Both the position numbers and the translations under genes were made by a program. From the NCBI RefSeq assembly GCF_963576675.1, contig NC_088917.1, positions 79,346,610 through 79,410,609 of the forward strand: 64,000 nucleotides of DNA, written 5' to 3'. This document shows, piece by piece, positions 31,300 to 43,129 of this stretch (position 1 is its first letter; each line of letters opens with the position of its first letter). The notes beneath the pieces were generated by a model that ran no database searches, was not told the origin of the DNA, and was given only the letters and a program-made list of their open reading frames with translations. The stretch comes from Euphorbia lathyris. Taxonomy: Eukaryota > Streptophyta > Magnoliopsida > Malpighiales > Euphorbiaceae.

Positions 31300-34162
31300 C
31301 AGTGGCGGAGCCAGAAGATATTGTTCGGAGGGGCTCCACCGAAAAAACATTAAATGATATTTATATATTTGAGAAAAAAAATCAAATATATAAAACACAC
31401 AAAAAAAAAATCGATATGACAACCTAATCAATTTATGAAAAATTTGTCTCCTCTCAGTAAAAAAATTTCAATATGATAATCTAAGCAATTTATGAGAAAA
31501 TTATCGTTCACCCTATCATACAAATCAGTTTTGATTAATTTTACGGTAGAGAAAGAATTTTCAACATTAGTTGTTGAAATATATAAGTTCAAAATTGGTT
31601 CAATTAGTCAATATATTACCGGAAAAATAATGTGTTCCTATCAACTATTTTCTTCACAATATACTCTGCCCATTCCCTTGTGTAAGTCATGTTAGAATAT
31701 TTCACACAAATTAAGGTTTAATACATCTCTAGCTTTTGTACTTGTGCAGGAAAATTAAATTACTCCAATCAACATGATAAAATAAGATAAGATTTTAGAC
31801 CAGTTGATGAGTCAATAGATTATGGTAATATGGTAAACAAGTTTAGAGATAAATGAACCACTTAAAAAAGTTAAAGATTTAATAGATCAATTTAAATAAA
31901 TTTAGTGGATAAAAATAGGGTTTTCAAAATATAAATAATTTTTTTTTCAAAGAAAAATATAAACAATTCTTAAACGTATACTAAGCCTAAAATCAATAAA
32001 AAATAATTTAAAACTCAATATTTAAAACGTTAGAAAATGATTTAATTTAAAGAAAGATAATGATACTTTAAGGCAAATGATATATACAATCCTAAGGGTT
32101 GTATATAAGCATTAATTATCCTTGTGTTTTCTTATATTTTCAATAAAAAAGAGAATTAATTGTATTGGAAATATAACAATATATTATGATAAATGTATTT
32201 AAATATTTAAGTATTAAAGTATCAACAAATTTTAGATATTGGAAAACAAAAATAGCACTAATAATAAGAATTTTAAGGTTCTTATTTACAGCCCTTAGGG
32301 CTGTAAATATCAGCATCCTTTTTTTAATATAGAAAGATAATGATACTTAAAACGTAAATTAAACTTAAAAAACATAAATTGAAATAAAGTGAAATCACAT
32401 AATTTTTTAATTCCTTTTTTGAAGATAATTTAGGATTCAATATTATATTCCCATCCAAAAGAATAGATATTATATTAATATATAGGATAGTAGTACATGG
32501 GGAATCAGCATGGATTAAAAGCACCGTTCTTCTTTTCTTTTGCAATAAATACTAAAAAGGGTAAAATGGAAATTTAAGAGTTTTCTTCAACCTCTGTACA
32601 GGGATACATCACCAATTTTCTTCCTCTATCGCCATGGCTGGAGGGGCTCCCAGCCATGGCGTTTTCACTCTTGACCAGAGCGGAGCACCTCTACACTAAA
32701 AAAAAAGGGGCTATCACGACACATTTTTAGCAACGTTTTTCGACATGTGTCACCATATTTATAAATTTAGCCACGCTTTTGTAAATGTGTCAGCCTTTAC
32801 TGCCAACTAATGACACTTTTTATTATTCGATGGTATTTTGGAAAAAATAACTACACTTTTAAAAAAAACATCGGTATTTTTTTAGGTGAAAGATAGTTTA
32901 AAATTTGCATTGTAAACAAGTGTCTCGATATTTTGGCATTAGAATATAATTTTATTATTTACTCGTATTTTAAAAAAATCAACCACGCTTTTTCATTTGT
33001 GTCGTTTTTTATAATAATTTAATAACATTTTTTATTTTTGTTGGTATTTTTAAAAATTTAATTAGACACTTGAAAAAAAAATTGTCGGTATTTATTAACT
33101 TCAAGACGGTTTAGAATTTATGTAGTGGAAAAATATCTCAATATTTTTAATTTTATTTTATGGGTTCAAATAAAATTATTTGCATTAATAATAATGATGA
33201 TTTAAACTAAAAAAAATGATTAGTAAAAAAATAAATTGTTTTCAAAAAAAAAAAAGTAAAAAAATAAATTAATAATAATGATTTAAAATAAATAATAAAA
33301 AATAAAATGAAACACTATAACACATATAACAACGAGAGATATATTATAGTCTTATGTCCATATATTTGCACTATATAGGTTTCAAAAAGATAAAAAGATA
33401 AGTGATTTCTTAAAAAAAAAAAAAAAAGATAATTGATATTGAAGACATTTAAAAAATAGCCAAATTGAAAACCGTTTCTGCTAAATTAATGGAATCAAAG
33501 ACCACCATTTATGGTTTTCAGTTTTGGAGGTAAACTTCCCGCTCACAATTTCGAAAATTGAAACAAGGAAAAAAAAGAGAATTCTACAAGGAAATAAATT
33601 TGCAGCGAAATTGATATTGAGAATTTCATTTATTTTCTAAAACCTAGAACGTATTTTATTAGCCAAATGTTGACATATTTTTAATTAAATATCTTCATTT
33701 TGAAGATGCTTTTAAATTAAAGTGTCGCCGTATTTAAGTTGCTATCAATATTTTCGGAAGGAAATAACGACATAACAAAAAATTATGTGTCGGTCACTTT
33801 GCGGCGCTTTTTCAGAACGTAGTGGAAATTTCTGAAATGGAAAATAAATAATATATAAAAAAAATCACGACACTAAAAATGCAAGTGTTGGAAGCATGAC
33901 GACGTTTATATATGGTATGTCGTCGGATTGAATTTACCCACACAAGCTTTTATGCGTCGTTATAATTAACGACACGCGATTTAATGACGCTTACGACGAC
34001 GCTTTAAAAAGCGTGGGTAAGCATTTAGGGACACCGAAAAGCGTCGTTAAACCTTAAATTTTAGCGTCGTAATAGATCATTTTTTTTGTAGTGCTACTAT
34101 GGGGGTTTTCAGGAGGTCGGAGGGTCGGCCGACCCTCCCCGCCCCACCTGGCTCCGCCCCTG
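31300..34162. mobile_element. hAT-like element, 2.86 kb, 8-bp TSD
   Basis: The termini CAGTGGCGGAGCCAG and CTGGCTCCGCCCCTG are inverted, and perfect 8-bp duplications ATGGTAAC flank them (31292-31299 and 34163-34170). The termini match those of the 273-bp element at 3751. No transposase frame is visible. About half the length is a nested CACTA-type insertion (32694-34093). A perfect 12-bp palindrome arm pair (CGCCATGGCTGG) lies at 32630-32661. Confidence 0.85.
32694..34093. mobile_element. Non-autonomous CACTA-type element, 1.4 kb
   Basis: It starts CACTAAAAAAAAAGGGG and ends TTTTTTTTGTAGTG, the CACTA/TAGTG termini of the En/Spm superfamily. A 3-bp duplication, CTA, flanks it (32691-32693 and 34094-34096). 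Subterminal copies of CCACGCTTTT / AAAGCGTGG and GACGC units recur near both ends. No ORF encodes a transposase. Confidence 0.85.
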
Positions 34163-34170
34163 ATGGTAAC

Positions 34171-34416
34171 ATCTCTTATCCTATCTGTTTTGGTTTTGTA
34201 AGTAGTGATGAAGGATGATAATTTCTGTTTGCTTTTTTCCGGAGAGGGATAACCTCTTAGTTTTTTCTTAAAAAAAAAAATGGACACGACATAGACATGG
34301 CGGGACACATTTTTTCCATGTCAGGTGTTAGGCCGGTTATTTCACTGGCTAGTCCCCGTGTTCGGCGATTCCGACACCGCCACTCTGACCCAGAAGAGTT
34401 TGTTCTTCATACATAG
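34171..34416. other. Short intergenic stretch
   Basis: No feature is supported apart from some GC-rich text (GGTGTTAGGCCGG...TTCCGACACC) resembling a block near 31140. Coding is unlikely. Confidence 0.35.
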
Positions 34417-34536
34417 TATATATGTATCTATGTATTCATTCTGAGTTATCCGAATCAAGGTTAACTAAATAGAAGATCCTTAAATAGTTAACCTTGATTC
34501 TGATAACTCAGAATGAATGCATGGATACATATGTAC
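34417..34536. mobile_element. Fold-back MITE, about 120 bp
   Basis: Two arms of about 51 bp (left contains TTCATTCTGAGTTATCCGAA, right contains GATAACTCAGAATGAATGCA) are inverted complements with few mismatches around a short loop. No target duplication was settled. No ORF. Confidence 0.7.
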
Positions 34537-34705
34537 TAGGGACTAAGGTACCAAAATAGATCTAGGTTTTTGGGGAAGTATTAATTTAGGCTCTACGTAC
34601 AAAATAACATCAATATAAACTTAATGTTTAAAAAATGGTACCAATTTAGGCTTTGATAACGAAACTTGACACGTCATTCATATTACTCCGTTAGGGTCTT
34701 TTATT

Positions 34706-35046
34706 TGTCATGGAACCGATTGAACTAAAAGCTCGAGCTCATAGTTAAGGCCCAATCATATATCTTATATTTATCTCTGACACGAGCTCATAGTTAAGGC
34801 CCAATCATATATCTTATATTTATCTCTGACACACCCCCACACGCAAATGCCCATTGGGCTTGCAGCGTGCACAACACAGGCCCATCCCGCCATGTGTTTT
34901 AATTCCACAAATTAATGAGGTTGCAGGACTCGAACCCTCGACCGTTTTGTCCTAAAGCCTTTGATACCATGTCATGGAACCAATTGAACTAAAAACTTAA
35001 ACTAATAGTTAAGATCTAATCATATATTTTATAATTATCTCTGACA
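34706..35046 (-). mobile_element. TRIM element with a duplicated LTR segment
   Basis: Read on the - strand, an LTR (34970-35046) is followed by TGGTATCAAAGGC, a core with CCCTCGACC/GTTCGAGTCC text and the polypurine GTGTGGGGGTG, then the second LTR (34706 onward). A segment of about 49 bp of the second LTR is tandemly repeated (34735-34831). Same family as 2263-2508 and 25646-25907. No clear target duplication (TTATT against GCTTT). Confidence 0.75.
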
Positions 35047-35137
35047 GCTTTGCCTTGACATCTTAGAGCCTTGATCATGTACAATTAAAAGCAGATGAAG
35101 TAACACAAAATGTTGCATCCATTTTACAGATTAGTAC

Positions 35138-35616
35138 CAGGGCCGGCCCTGGGCCTAGGCCAGGAGTGCACTGGCCTAGGGCCCATGGCTATAAGGGGCC
35201 CAAAATATTTGTTAGATGTATGTATATTTAAGTTGTAGAAGATTTAATCTAAACCTACCAAGTATCCTAGTGGTTAAGACCAAGAATTCCATCCAAATGG
35301 GCCTACATTCGACCCCCATATTCACTTTAATTTTTTTTCCCAATATTTGGCTTTCTTCAAAAAAAAAAAAATATATATATATATATATATATTAATATTA
35401 ATATTAAAAAATTTATATAGAAATTACTTTTTAAAACTTATTGACAATTATATCAAATAGATTTAATATATAGATAAATAAGGAATTAATGAAATTCTTT
35501 TTTGTTTATCATGTACTGAAATATATTTTTTATATTTTTTACGCAAAATACTTTTAATAAAGGGGCCCTTATTTATTATTCCGCCTAGGGCCCATGAATT
35601 ATCAGGACCGACCCTG
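35138..35616. mobile_element. Small hAT-type element, 479 bp
   Basis: The termini CAGGGCCGGCCCTGGGC and ATCAGGACCGACCCTG are imperfect inverted repeats. The flanks ATTAGTAC and ATTAGCAT match at 6 of 8 positions, fitting an old 8-bp duplication. Within it, about 35255-35371, TAGTGGTTAAGACC and TTCGACCCCC followed by an A-run suggest a nested SINE, but this is weak. Confidence 0.6.
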
Positions 35617-38600
35617 ATTAGCATGCACTTTCTTTATAGAGCTAGGTTATTCTTGCTCCAACCGAAGAGACTCACAAATTGAAAACCCACCTAAGTTTAT
35701 TCTGTATCATTATCTTTATGATAAATAGTTGTGTTAAACATAATTTCTTAAAAACACTTGCTTTTTCATTCTGCTGCATTTTTATGAGAAAAATCCAAGA
35801 AAACTAGTATCTTATCATTTTTTTTCACAATTTTCTTTAATATATAAATAGAGAAAGTTCCCTTCAATCCAAAATTATTTTAACTGTTAAATTATAAAAA
35901 AAGATAGGATAAAAATATCCTACTAGATGATGGACTTTTAGTAGCAAATGTCTGTAGAAAACATCGACCACAGAGTTGCCGAAAAAATTAATCTCCAAAG
36001 CTAAGTGTTATTAATATATAAATATTAAATATAATTATATTATGCACCAGAAAATTCTCTTCGCAGACTATTGAAACTATCAAATGGTCCCAAAAAATAT
36101 AAGATATTCTTTTCCATCTTATTTTTTTCATGTAGAATTTCCACAATACCAATGTTAAAACCTAATATCTAGCGTCTTGTGCCATTGTTTTTGAAGCTAA
36201 AGTGATGATCTAATATGAAATTTCTTTCAAAAATTTATGGGTGACGAAGGTAAAACTTCAAATGGAGAAGTAAGATGGTGAATGGAGGAGAGAAAGTGCA
36301 AATGAGAGAAAAATGTGAATTATTTATAGAAAGACAGAAATATCCCAGTCAACATTTGGGTAATATTGCAACCTCAATATTTTTTTAATGGGTTGATAAA
36401 TTTGATTGTGTTTGTTAACGTTTTGAATCTTAAGGTACTAATTTGCGGATGTTTAAAATACAAGGAGTACGTTTATTTTTTTGTAATTTTTCCTTGATTT
36501 TAAGTGTCAAAATAAATTTTAAGTATCAAAATGTAAATATGATAAAATTCAGTTACTAAAAATATATTGCATTTTCAGAACTCATTAATTTTAGATTGAG
36601 ACATAATTAAGGGTTAAATATAAGTAGAGGCACTATGGTGCGCTGATTTCCAAATTGATATTTTTGTTTTTTTAATGCAAATGCAATTTTGTGGTTTACT
36701 TTACTTTTCCAAATTTAGTTGATAATGATCTTAAAATAAAAAATTCAAGAATTAAAATTGTTTAATATTTACTATAAAATAATATTATTTTTTTTCAAAA
36801 TTAGAGTTTTCTCTCTCTAAACATTAAGGTGTTGTTTGATAAAACTGAAAATTAAGTTCTTAAAAAATAAGTACGGAGTGATATAGTTATTATAAAAATA
36901 TTAGTAGATAATGTTTAACTTAAAATTTTAAGTTAAATATCTTGAATTACCAAAATAAGTACTTTTTAACTTAATTTACTAATTTAAGTGGTGGAGAAAT
37001 AATTGTTATCAAACGCGGTTAAATTAAATAAGTGTTTAATATTTTAATTTAAGTAATTAAGTGTGTTACCAAATAAGGTCTAACTTTCTCTCTCATAAAA
37101 AACAATACTTAAATGACCTCAATTCTAAAAAATTGAAAAATTAAAGTTGGTTAAAATATTTTTATCTCTTGAAAGCCAAATTTAGCGAAGTAAAAAAATA
37201 CAAAATTTTGCAAACCACAGTTGAGTTTGAAAAAAAAAATACCACATATATCTATTTACAATCCACAAAACCACACCCCCAAAATTAATTTGAGCTAAAT
37301 TGAGAGCAAATTTAACCCTTTATTCCAAATAAAATCAAGTTACACTTTTTAAAAACTTACTGTAATCTTCTCTTGTGCAATCTAGATAATTAGAACTACC
37401 ATGATTTCAATCATGTATACCAACAATTTGAATGATTAAATTTTGGATTGTAACATGCTTTCCACACCTCTAAATTTATTGGTGGAAGCTCGTGACTGTG
37501 TATTAATCAAGAAAGTGCAGTAGTTCCATTTAGAGGATAGGAAAAACCAATTAATTGCGCAACTAATTGAAAGGGAACAAAAGAATGAAGGTCCCATAAT
37601 AATCCAGTCTAGTAATAATTCGAGCATCTCAAACATGTGGAAATTATCTTAATACATGGTGGCAAAATCAAAGACTTAATATATCATTTTCTCCTAATAT
37701 TTTCAAAAATCTTCATTAGTTTCCTAAACATTTAAAGTGTCACCATAACTTTCAATTTTCTTAAAATATCTTGGTAACCTGCTCAAATTGCTTATAATAT
37801 AGTGAATTAATTACTCGATTGTAAAAAAATAATTTATATGTCGAAGGTATATTGCAGAGGCTTTCCAATATTATTACATAATTCTAAAATAGTTTAAAAC
37901 ATACTAAAAAGGAATGTCTTACGTGCTCAACTATAAGACATGTTCTCTCTAATGCTAGAATTCTGCACCACGATTTTGGTCGTTTTATTTTTACAAGATA
38001 GATGTAACACACCTTTCACAGTCAGCTTACTTCTTTACAACCGAGTGATTAAGTGACTATATTTTAAGCAATTTACTAGAGGTATCGTGATATTTTAAGC
38101 AAGTTGAGAAAATTATGGAGACACTTCCAAAATTTAGAACGTGAATGATTTCTCGAATGGTTTGCAAACCATTGAAAGGAAGAATAGTACTATTGGGAGT
38201 TGGAATCCAAACAGTTATAACTAAGATCATAAAAACAGAACGGGATAAGGGTGGAGATAGCCCCAGCCCGGGGGGCCAAAGCCCCCCGTTCTTCGTCACC
38301 ATCTCTAAGGAATAATAGTGCAACTCCGAATAGCTTCTCTAAGAGAGTTAAAATAGTATGCGATTGTATAACACGAAATTAAATTTGCATAATTGGTTTA
38401 AGTGGTAGCTAAAAGCTCTTGTGTAGCTTTGTGATACTCTCATCTCCTCATTTTTTATTCAATTATAATTTTTTCTCTTAAATCAAAAGGTGTTCTTTTT
38501 ATCTAATTATAATTTTTTCCTATCACATTTTTTTTATCTAATTTTAATATTTTTCCCTCATTGTTATTATCTAATTTATTTATTTTTTAGCATTGTTATT

Positions 38601-39107
38601 AATTAATTTTAATTTTTTCGGTTAATCAAAACGTCAAAGTATATATACGATGTATAAAGAATAATATACTTGTTTAGAAGTTTTCATTCAGGAAATTAGC
38701 GTTGAACTAATAGAAAATTAAATATGTCTACGCTGTTCATGTTAAGCGCTTTTAATTTTTTAGTTAACACACTAAAATGATACAATTTTATCATTTTGGA
38801 GACAAGAAAATTTTACACAACCCTGACGAGCTGAACTTTAGAAAATTACCCCAACCACATAGCTAAAATTAGCACCCTAGATATGAAATCCTGGCTCAGC
38901 TAATAGAACTGGACAAATCGGTTCGATCTAGTTTAGCCAAAATTGGTCTCTATTCCGATCCGGTAAGTGCTAAATTTTAACATTTTTTAAAATAGGTCAA
39001 AATAGCTCAATCTGATCGGGTCAAACCCAAACCGCATGAATCGGCCTTGCTTGAGAGAACTGATAAAAAAAAATATTGTGTGCAGACAATAGAACTCAAA
39101 TATGGGC
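35617..39107. other. Long AT-rich intergenic region, no gene
   Basis: No ORF above background and no domain. About 36520-37350 is a diverged duplicate of 59565-60247. GC-rich text at about 38258-38290 (CCCCGGGG-like, facing GGGGGCC...GCCCCCC) may be the end of an unrecognised DNA element. Confidence 0.5.
36520..37350 (+). repeat. Dispersed duplicate of 59565-60247
   Basis: Shared blocks in the same order include AAAAATATATTGCATTTTCA, TTAGATTGAG, CTCTCTCATAAAAAA, ACAAAATTTTGCAAACCA and TTTAACCCTTTATTCCAAAT. Both copies are non-coding and interrupted by indels. The copy at 60 kb is broken by a copia LTR at 60248. Confidence 0.7.
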
Positions 39108-39700
39108 TTTTTTTATGAAAATGTGTATGTCATTTCATTGGACGAGAAATATCCAAGTACAACTAGAAAAGTAAGTATAGACTACGTCTAATACAAAATC
39201 GATAAGAAAAGAACTACAAAAAGGAAAACAAACCACTAAAGGTACAATTAACCCAAACAACATAGGAAACATATACTTCTGGAAACTCCAAATTCGCAGA
39301 GAAACATTTGTAATCCAATCTTTCATCATTTAACCTCTTCTATGCAGAGATCTACTAATAAGATCTATCATTCCTACTATTGGTAAATAATAAAATGTTA
39401 ATAAAAAAGATAATAAACAACTAAACCATTTAAGCGGATTAAGATATCTGATAAAATATATGAAATTCAACTAAAATAAACTTACTGAACAAAGAAAATA
39501 AAAAAAAATTAAGAAAAAAGAACGCTGGAAGGAGAAAAAGGAAGTCAATCTTCCTTCTTCCTCCGCAAATAGAAAGCAGCAACCTAAAAGAGAAGAAAAC
39601 ACAATCAACAGGAAGATGGAGCTATGAATATGATGAAGAAAAAAGAACTGGAAAATTGAAGAAAAGAATAAAAAGCTGTTTTTAAAAACTGAACTCTACA
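39108..39700 (-). mobile_element. Second copy of the non-autonomous retroposon family
   Basis: On the - strand the 3' end (CCAATGAAATGACATACACA, then an A-run at 39114-39108) and the body (GGTTAAATGATGAAAGATTG, TTTCTCTGCGAATTTGG) match 29865-30122. The 5' part is again CT-rich with GAAGAAGGAAGATTGACTTC. The 5' boundary is uncertain and I could not settle a target duplication. Confidence 0.6.
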
Positions 39701-39768
39701 CTTCTTATCATTGTTATTCTTAATCACAAACAAATTCCTTAACTGTTGGATTTGTTATATCTATCAGA

Positions 39769-39772
<4 letters not shown>

Positions 39773-39813
<41 letters not shown>
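39773..39813. repeat. (TA)n microsatellite
   Basis: An uninterrupted TA run of about 40 bp. Simple sequence with no further content. Confidence 0.95.
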
Positions 39814-39815
<2 letters not shown>

Positions 39816-39956
39816 CATCTTTAAAAATTAAATATTTAAAATACCATTTATTACTAATTTTTTCTATTTTTTGTTTCGATAGTTACTATATAAAATTAGT
39901 TTATCTTTTTTTGATAAAAAGTTTATCATTCTAATATTAATAAATAAAGTTCTATT

Positions 39957-41234
39957 CTTTTTGTCCTGTGATTAGGCTTTCCTCAGCAGAGAAGCGGGAG
40001 CTCAGAGATAAGTGGAAGGTTTCTTTAATAGTAACAGTGCTTGGGAAGAGAATTAGCTTTAACTATTTTGCTCAAAGGATCCAAGCTCAGTGGGTTAGGA
40101 AAGGAAAAGTCAGTATTACTGACCTTGAAAATGACTACTATGTCATTAAATTTACTCGAGTTGAGGATTATAATGCTGTGATCAATGGGGGTCCATATAT
40201 TATTTCTAACCATGTTCTAGCCTTACGGTCTTGGGTTCCTAATTTTAATCCTCATGATTTCTCGGTTAATAGGATTTTGACTTGGGTTAGATTCTCGGGC
40301 CTTCGTATTGAATATTATAGTGAGAATTTTCTCAGTAAAATAGGAGGTCTGGTTGGGAAGGTCCACCATGTGGACAAAACTACAATTGGTGCTATTAGAG
40401 GCAAGTTTGCAAGGGTTTGTATTGATATTGATCTTGCAAAACCTTTGTTGTCAAAATTCTGCGTTCGTAACAAGGTGTACTTTATTGAGTATGAAGGTTT
40501 ACATAATATTTGCTATGATTGTGGTATGTATGGTCATACTCAGGAGGGGTGCCCTAAAAGGGAAAAGGTTTTAAAAGAGGTTGTTGAGGGTGGTATTGGG
40601 AGAACTGAAGGGATCCAAGGTGATGGGGGGAATTTTGGGCCCTGGATGGTGGCGAAGAGGTCTGCTAAACGAAGGACACACCCTTCAGTTGTTCAAAATC
40701 GTCCTCCTGATATTAACATTAATATGAAGTCTACCCTACCAAAGCCTATTGCTAATCCAAGTGTCAAGGAGAAGCCTAACCCCAAGGTGATGGAGGATTT
40801 TGGAGCTGTTTCAGATTTCACTTCAGGATCCAGATTTGGGGCCTTAACTATTGAGGAAGTCCAAGATTTTGACCAGGTTGACGAGCATATTGATCAAAGC
40901 ATGCCAGGTTTGGAGTCTGTTGAACCATCCAATAAGGTGGTTGAAACTGTTAACCCTCTTTTTGTCTCCAAAGGTGAATCCCAGGTGGGGTCCCTGGCTT
41001 TGGCTTCACAAAGGAAGAAGAAGATAAATGAGGTTAGTATTCCTACTTTGTGGTGATCCTGGGATTGGGAAGACTATGAGAGTTAATAAAACTAGTATGA
41101 AAAAGCTAAAGGGAAAGCAAAAAAGTGTCCTTAACACTATGGTTTTACCAGATAAGAGAGGGCATGCGGGTACCTTGGCGAGGCTCTCAGGAGCCCCTAA
41201 TAAATACCTGGCTTAGGTTTGTAGGTGCGGTCAG
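39957..41234 (+). mobile_element. L1-type LINE, left part (up to the SIRE insertion)
   Basis: The element starts immediately after TAAATAAAGTTCTATT (39941-39956), which recurs after its poly-A at 56842-56857 as a 16-bp target duplication. It is interrupted at 41234/41235 by a complete copia element and resumes at 52695. Without the insertion the LINE is about 5.4 kb. It is 5'-truncated inside ORF1. Confidence 0.92.
39962..41056 (+). pseudogene. LINE ORF1 (DUF4283, CCHC knuckle), truncated
   Basis: ORF1 of plant L1 elements binds element RNA. The frame enters from the truncated 5' end (VIRLSSAEKRELRDKWKVSL), has the DUF4283-type region (RISFNYFAQRIQAQWVRKGK, WVRFSGLRIEYYSENFL) and a zinc knuckle CYDCGMYGHTQEGC at about 40510-40551. 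A hydrophilic tail follows and it stops at 41056. Residues before DUF4283 are missing. Another frame (41028-41216: DPGIGKTMRVNKTSMKK) looks like the original tail, so a frameshift near 41040 is likely. The ORF lies 1.65 kb of LINE sequence upstream of ORF2 once the inserted element is discounted, less than 200 bp from its ATG. Confidence 0.85.
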
Positions 41235-42572
41235 TGTTGGTCCCTTGTTTAGTTGCAAGTATAGTTCCAAGGGGGGGTTAGGAACTATTTAAACTTTTTT
41301 GCAATTTAGGCAGACTTCTTTTTCTAAAGAAAAAAAAGGTTTGAACAGCGGCGCTGAGTAAACAGTAAGGTACTGGCTTAGTCAACAGGTGACTAGGTCA
41401 GTTTCTTAGCTTGAGTCAGGAGATAGCACTTAGAGTCTATTCCTGAGCTCAGACGTTCAACGCACACAACTCAACTTGACCTCTTTACTTGGTCAGTTTT
41501 GATTATTTAAAGCAAGCAATATAAATAAGGAGTTAAGGTAAGAAATACTTCACTCAGCAGATTTATCCAGGTTCGGCTTCTTCTAAGCCTACGTCCTGTC
41601 CCCGGAACACGTTCCGAGATTTCAAATACTCTACTGAGCTCTTTAAAGGTAGAGCCTCAAACCTTTTACAATATCAGCAATTGAGTATGACAAGAGTACC
41701 TTCCTCTATACTTCTGCTCAATCCTAATCTCTCCGCTGAGTACTTAAAACCGAGTACTCAGCCTCTCCTTTCTATCTCTAGAAATGATAAGTGTTTTGTC
41801 CTAATACAAAGATGTGCTAAGACACTTTAGACGATTTACAATCACTCTAGACTTTTACACAGATATGAGAAATGTAGTGTAAGAATTTTTGCTTTGCTTC
41901 TTGCTTGCAGAACTTGTAGAGATTTGGTCAGCGTAATGGCTTGATCAAGTTCTGTGTGTTGTGAAGCTTGTGATGGCACTATTTATAGAGATGTCTGGGC
42001 CTCGGTCATTTTGAATTTCGAAATAACCGTTGGAGGGAAACGGCTATATGTCGTTGTCATCCTGACTTGCTCAGAGCTATCGGCCAATCACAATCGTGTA
42101 TCTTCTGTCCTCGGTCAGCTCAGCAGATGGTCTCTCCTTTTATGGTAAAGTCAACTAGACAGTATACTGTGTCGTCTGAACTTTACCAAAAGAGGAAACA
42201 CTTTGTCTGGAAGTTTTTTTTGCCAGCTGCTATCTTGTACGCTTTGTCGAGACGACTCAGCAGCTTCATTGTGAAGTTGTTCCCGAAGGTCTTCTAGATC
42301 CTTCTGTTTGCTGAGTTGCGTTTTTGTTCAAAAACGGCAACGTCTTGACATACGCGGGCCGAGTGTACTAAGTTGTTTGACTTGGGCCTTGGCTTCCGTA
42401 TTGCGCTTGGGCCTTTCGATTCTTATGTCTTATAGTATTTTAACTCAACAATGAACAAACACATTAGTAGAATTAAATCAAAGCATTTAAACTTAGTGTG
42501 TTTAGAATATGTATATATATTATACTTAACCAATTTTGTCAAATCAAAATTATGTGGAAAGGTGTTTCAACA
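41235..42572 (-). repeat. SIRE 3' LTR, 1338 bp
   Basis: Termini are TGTTG on the - strand start and CCAACA at the end (plus strand TGTTGGTCCC to TTTCAACA). It is nearly identical to 51351-52689. Short ORFs at 41954-42297 also occur in the other LTR and are not genes. Confidence 0.93.
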
Positions 42573-42586
42573 AACTCCCCCATTTT
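42573..42586 (-). other. Polypurine tract of the SIRE element
   Basis: AAAATGGGGGAGTT on the - strand adjoins the 3' LTR. It is the expected priming site for second-strand synthesis. Confidence 0.85.
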
Positions 42587-43129
42587 GATGTTGGCAAAAC
42601 TATTCAGCAAGGAACTCAGTATGAGCTCCCCCATTATAGTTGACCTAATATACTTTAGCAAACTCCCTCGTAAGGGTTGAGTTACTGACTTAGTTTTACT
42701 TAAAACATTTAAGGATTTAAATGAGTAAGTCTAAGGTCAGTTTTTAGGTATAGGTCAGCTATATCACATATTCTATTTACTCAGTGTTAAGCGGAAGTTT
42801 TAAACATATAGAGCGCGCTGAGTAATTTGTTGTTCAATGAGTTCTTATCAGAATGTTTCATAAGTACATAGGTTAATGTCAAACATGTTATCAGCATATA
42901 ATTTAGTCAATAAATATTATATAAATGAAGATACATAATAACTCAGTACTTAATAGCATATATCATAACTCAGTATTGGAATAAGAAAAATAAGTATGAT
43001 ATATATTGAAAGAAGTCAGCAAGTACATAGTAAAAGAAATAAACTAGACAAATAGATTACACTGATATGGCCTAAGTTATGCTAGCCTATCTATTTCTTC
43101 TTCTTGCCCTGTGACTGACTTCGCTCGTA

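Noticed and set aside
38258..38290. GC-rich CCCCGG/GGGGCC text as a transposon end
   Set aside because: Only one end could be seen; no partner terminus or target duplication was found.
39773..39813. (TA)n run as a regulatory or replication element
   Set aside because: It is a simple microsatellite with no other supporting signal.
41954..42297. ORFs of 64 and 76 codons, also found at 52071-52414
   Set aside because: The repetition is simply because both lie in the two SIRE LTRs; no domain is present.
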